Source of the DNA: an uncultured Eubacterium sp.
Lineage (GTDB): Bacteria; Bacillota; Clostridia; Lachnospirales; Lachnospiraceae
DNA: 64,000 nt
Assembly (NCBI GenBank): GCA_949959185.1
Contig: CATLIX010000012.1
Coordinates: 1 to 64,000, forward strand
Reading direction: 5' to 3'
This document shows, piece by piece, positions 62,398-64,000 of the stretch (its first letter is position 1; every line of letters starts with the position of its first letter). A model generated the notes under the pieces. It had not been told where the DNA came from. It saw nothing but the letters and a program-made list of their open reading frames with translations, and did not search any database. The translations under genes and the position numbers were made by a program.

Positions 62398-63846
62398 TTA
62401 TATTCCTCCGATGTTTTCTTCCAGTAACTCTTTTAAACTGTTATATTGTTCCAGGGCTTTTTCATATTTCTCTTTGCGCACATTCATTTCCAGACGAAAC
62501 GCAGTTTTTTTCAGATCCTGAGGTCCTTCTTCCACCAGTTCTTTGATATTATGTGAAAATGTTTCCGCCTTATCCCAGGCTCCCACCTCCATACAGATAA
62601 TCAGTTTCTCCATTTTGTTTCGGATTTCCTGATGGTTTTCTTCAGTGCCGAAATGAAAGATTTCCCCTATATTGTCGAATTTTGACATATCCTGATTCTG
62701 ATTGATAAATTCAAACTGCTCCCGGACACTGTTTTCTTCTTTTTTGTTCTGTGCCACATGAAGCCTTACAGAGTAGGAAAAGCTGCTTCCCTTTCCCTTT
62801 TCACTTTCCAGATGGATACTGCCGTGCATGAGTTCCACCAGCTGCCTTGTAATTGCAAGCCCCAGTCCGGTTCCTCCGTATTTCCTGGTGATGGAAGCGT
62901 CCACCTGAGAAAAACTTTTGAATAATTTATCTTTTTCTTCCTGTGAAACTCCAATTCCTGTGTCAGATACCACAAAAAACAGTTCAATCTCATCATCAAA
63001 CTGCACCGTTTTAGTTACTTCTATATTAATGTATCCCACACTGGTAAATTTTACCGCATTGGACAGCAGATTATTCAGAATCTGCGTCAGACGCAGCTCA
63101 TCACCGATCAGATATGAGGGAATGGTCTTATCAATATTTACCATAATATGCAGCCCTTTGGAATTTATGGCTGTAATGTTTGTCTCCACTGCATGGTTTA
63201 CCATCTGGTAAAAATCAAATTCTTTCTGCTCCAGAGTAAATTTCCCTGCTTCCAGCTTTGAAAAGTCCAGAATATTGTTGATAATTGCAGACATATTCTC
63301 GCAGCACCGGGTAATAATATCCAGTGTACGTTTCTGCTCCGGGGTTACTCCTGCTTCCAGCATGTTGGTCACATGTCCTTTCACACCATTTACCGGCGTA
63401 CGCAGCTCATGGGTCACATTCGCCACAAACTCATTTCTCACCTTAATGGTTTCTTCCATTTCTTCCTTCATGCGGACCAGCTTCCGTTCCGTCTCAATCC
63501 GCTTGGCCACGTTAATGGCAAAAATCAGATTCTGTCCTCCCTCCGTCATTACAGTCATGCGAACCGGAAAACAGGTTCCGTTTTTCCGGTACATCATTCC
63601 TTCTTTCATGGCGGACACTACTTCCAGAAGATTTCTGTCCCTCATTTTCTCCTGCTGCAGCTCCGCCTGGAACAATATAAAAAGATTGATATCTGTCAGT
63701 TCCTCCCCATATCCAAGGTCGTTTTTGGCCTGGCTGTTGCCATACTGTATCCGCCCCAGTCTGTCAAATCTTATGATAATTTCCAGCGCCGCATCTGCAA
63801 ACCGGTAAAAATCCTCCCCCTGAAATGCTTCCTGTTCCTGCTCCAT
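62398..63846 (-). CDS. PAS-domain sensor histidine kinase with a degenerate Hpt-like tail
   Basis: About 482 residues from the ATG at 63846 (AGGGG upstream). No membrane segment. A PAS domain (about 10-125), HisKA with 'FVANVTHELRTPVNGVKGHV' (His near 150), HATPase with N box 'LTQILNNLLSNAVKFTSVGY', G boxes 'VSDTGIGVSQEEK' and 'YGGTGLGLAI'. The last 90 residues form a helical module ('AETFSHNIKELVEEGPQDLK') resembling an Hpt domain. First gene of the chemosensory operon; its likely partner is the HD-GYP regulator encoded next. Confidence 0.9.
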   Translation of the reverse strand: MEQEQEAFQGEDFYRFADAALEIIIRFDRLGRIQYGNSQAKNDLGYGEELTDINLFILFQAELQQEKMRDRNLLEVVSAMKEGMMYRKNGTCFPVRMTVMTEGGQNLIFAINVAKRIETERKLVRMKEEMEETIKVRNEFVANVTHELRTPVNGVKGHVTNMLEAGVTPEQKRTLDIITRCCENMSAIINNILDFSKLEAGKFTLEQKEFDFYQMVNHAVETNITAINSKGLHIMVNIDKTIPSYLIGDELRLTQILNNLLSNAVKFTSVGYINIEVTKTVQFDDEIELFFVVSDTGIGVSQEEKDKLFKSFSQVDASITRKYGGTGLGLAITRQLVELMHGSIHLESEKGKGSSFSYSVRLHVAQNKKEENSVREQFEFINQNQDMSKFDNIGEIFHFGTEENHQEIRNKMEKLIICMEVGAWDKAETFSHNIKELVEEGPQDLKKTAFRLEMNVRKEKYEKALEQYNSLKELLEENIGGI

Positions 63847-63920
63847 AATTTCCGCCCCTTCCTGCATGGTATTTTCCGCCTGTATTCCTTTGCTGTCATA
63901 TCATTGCATTCATTATTTTT

Positions 63921-63949
63921 AGTATACTTTTTTCGAAATTTTGTGTCAA
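63921..63949 (-). promoter_or_regulatory. Promoter of the chemosensory operon
   Basis: Minus strand: consensus -35 TTGACA (63944-63949), 17-bp spacer, -10 TATACT (63921-63926), about 75 bp before the kinase start. It reads as a SigA promoter rather than a SigD one. Confidence 0.85.
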
Positions 63950-64000
63950 GAAAAAAGTAAAAAAGCGTACTTCCTGCCTAATTCTAACGTTATGTGCAAA

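Overview
The window looks like a chromosomal segment from a spore-forming, mid-GC Firmicute of the Lachnospiraceae/Clostridia type. The grounds are spoVAD-spoVAE, a BlaI/BlaR1 pair, an LL-diaminopimelate aminotransferase, an ANTAR regulator beside a type I glutamine synthetase, a sortase-anchored CnaB surface protein, near-consensus SigA promoters and AGGAGG ribosome binding sites. Almost every gene is on the minus strand; guaB is the only convincing plus-strand gene. No tRNA or rRNA gene was recognised. The taxonomic call is inference from gene content, not from a marker comparison.

Left end (1-7 kb): a compact type III-A CRISPR-Cas operon (cas6-cas10-csm2-csm3-csm4-csm5) followed by a 7-repeat array, all read leftward. 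No adaptation genes and no Csm6-type effector lie in the window. From 7 to 8.3 kb is a gene graveyard: structured non-coding DNA, a dispersed repeat, a broken XRE regulator, a small hybrid ORF and the C-terminal stump of a TetR regulator, ending at an ECF-like sigma factor.

9-15 kb: a sulfur assimilation operon (metY-cysK), a TtcA-family tRNA thiolase, and two overlapping DNA methyltransferase genes with SPPY motifs but no neighbouring endonuclease. 15-19 kb: a phosphorelay (Hpt protein, response regulator with a degenerate HD-GYP domain, hybrid histidine kinase). 19-22.4 kb: two lineage-type coiled-coil hypotheticals flank a decaying LytTR/GHKL two-component pair in which both partners carry internal deletions. 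22.5-28.5 kb: BlaR1/BlaI with clear operators, a large WYL-like/SF1 helicase/PD-(D/E)XK fusion, and a RibD-type reductase.

28.5-34 kb: an orphan MerR-type promoter, a class B sortase, its 1342-residue wall-anchored substrate and a TetR regulator with palindromic candidate sites between them. 34-41.7 kb: dapL, dapF, ANTAR regulator, glnA, a eukaryotic-type HisA, a DUF89 protein and guaB: nitrogen, lysine/peptidoglycan, histidine and purine metabolism. 41.8-47 kb: Asn/Thr-rich lipoprotein, spoVAE, spoVAD, polysaccharide deacetylase, a highly structured MITE-like element inserted at the stop codon of a MATE transporter. 47-51.3 kb: pyrC-pyrF-pyrK-pyrD operon. 51.4-54.6 kb: DUF1653 protein, PAP2 phosphatase, KtrA/KtrB potassium uptake. 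54.8-64 kb: a chemosensory operon driven from a strong promoter at the right edge (PAS histidine kinase, HD-GYP regulator, cheR, cheB, cheY-like, cheA, cheW, and an MCP without a ligand-binding domain), with no flagellar gene in view.

The least explained material is a family of large palindromic intergenic elements (19097-19190 and 54666-54763), a second short palindromic repeat (7256-7304 and 41749-41801), the cloverleaf-like MITE at 45561-45751, and the WYL-helicase-nuclease fusion.
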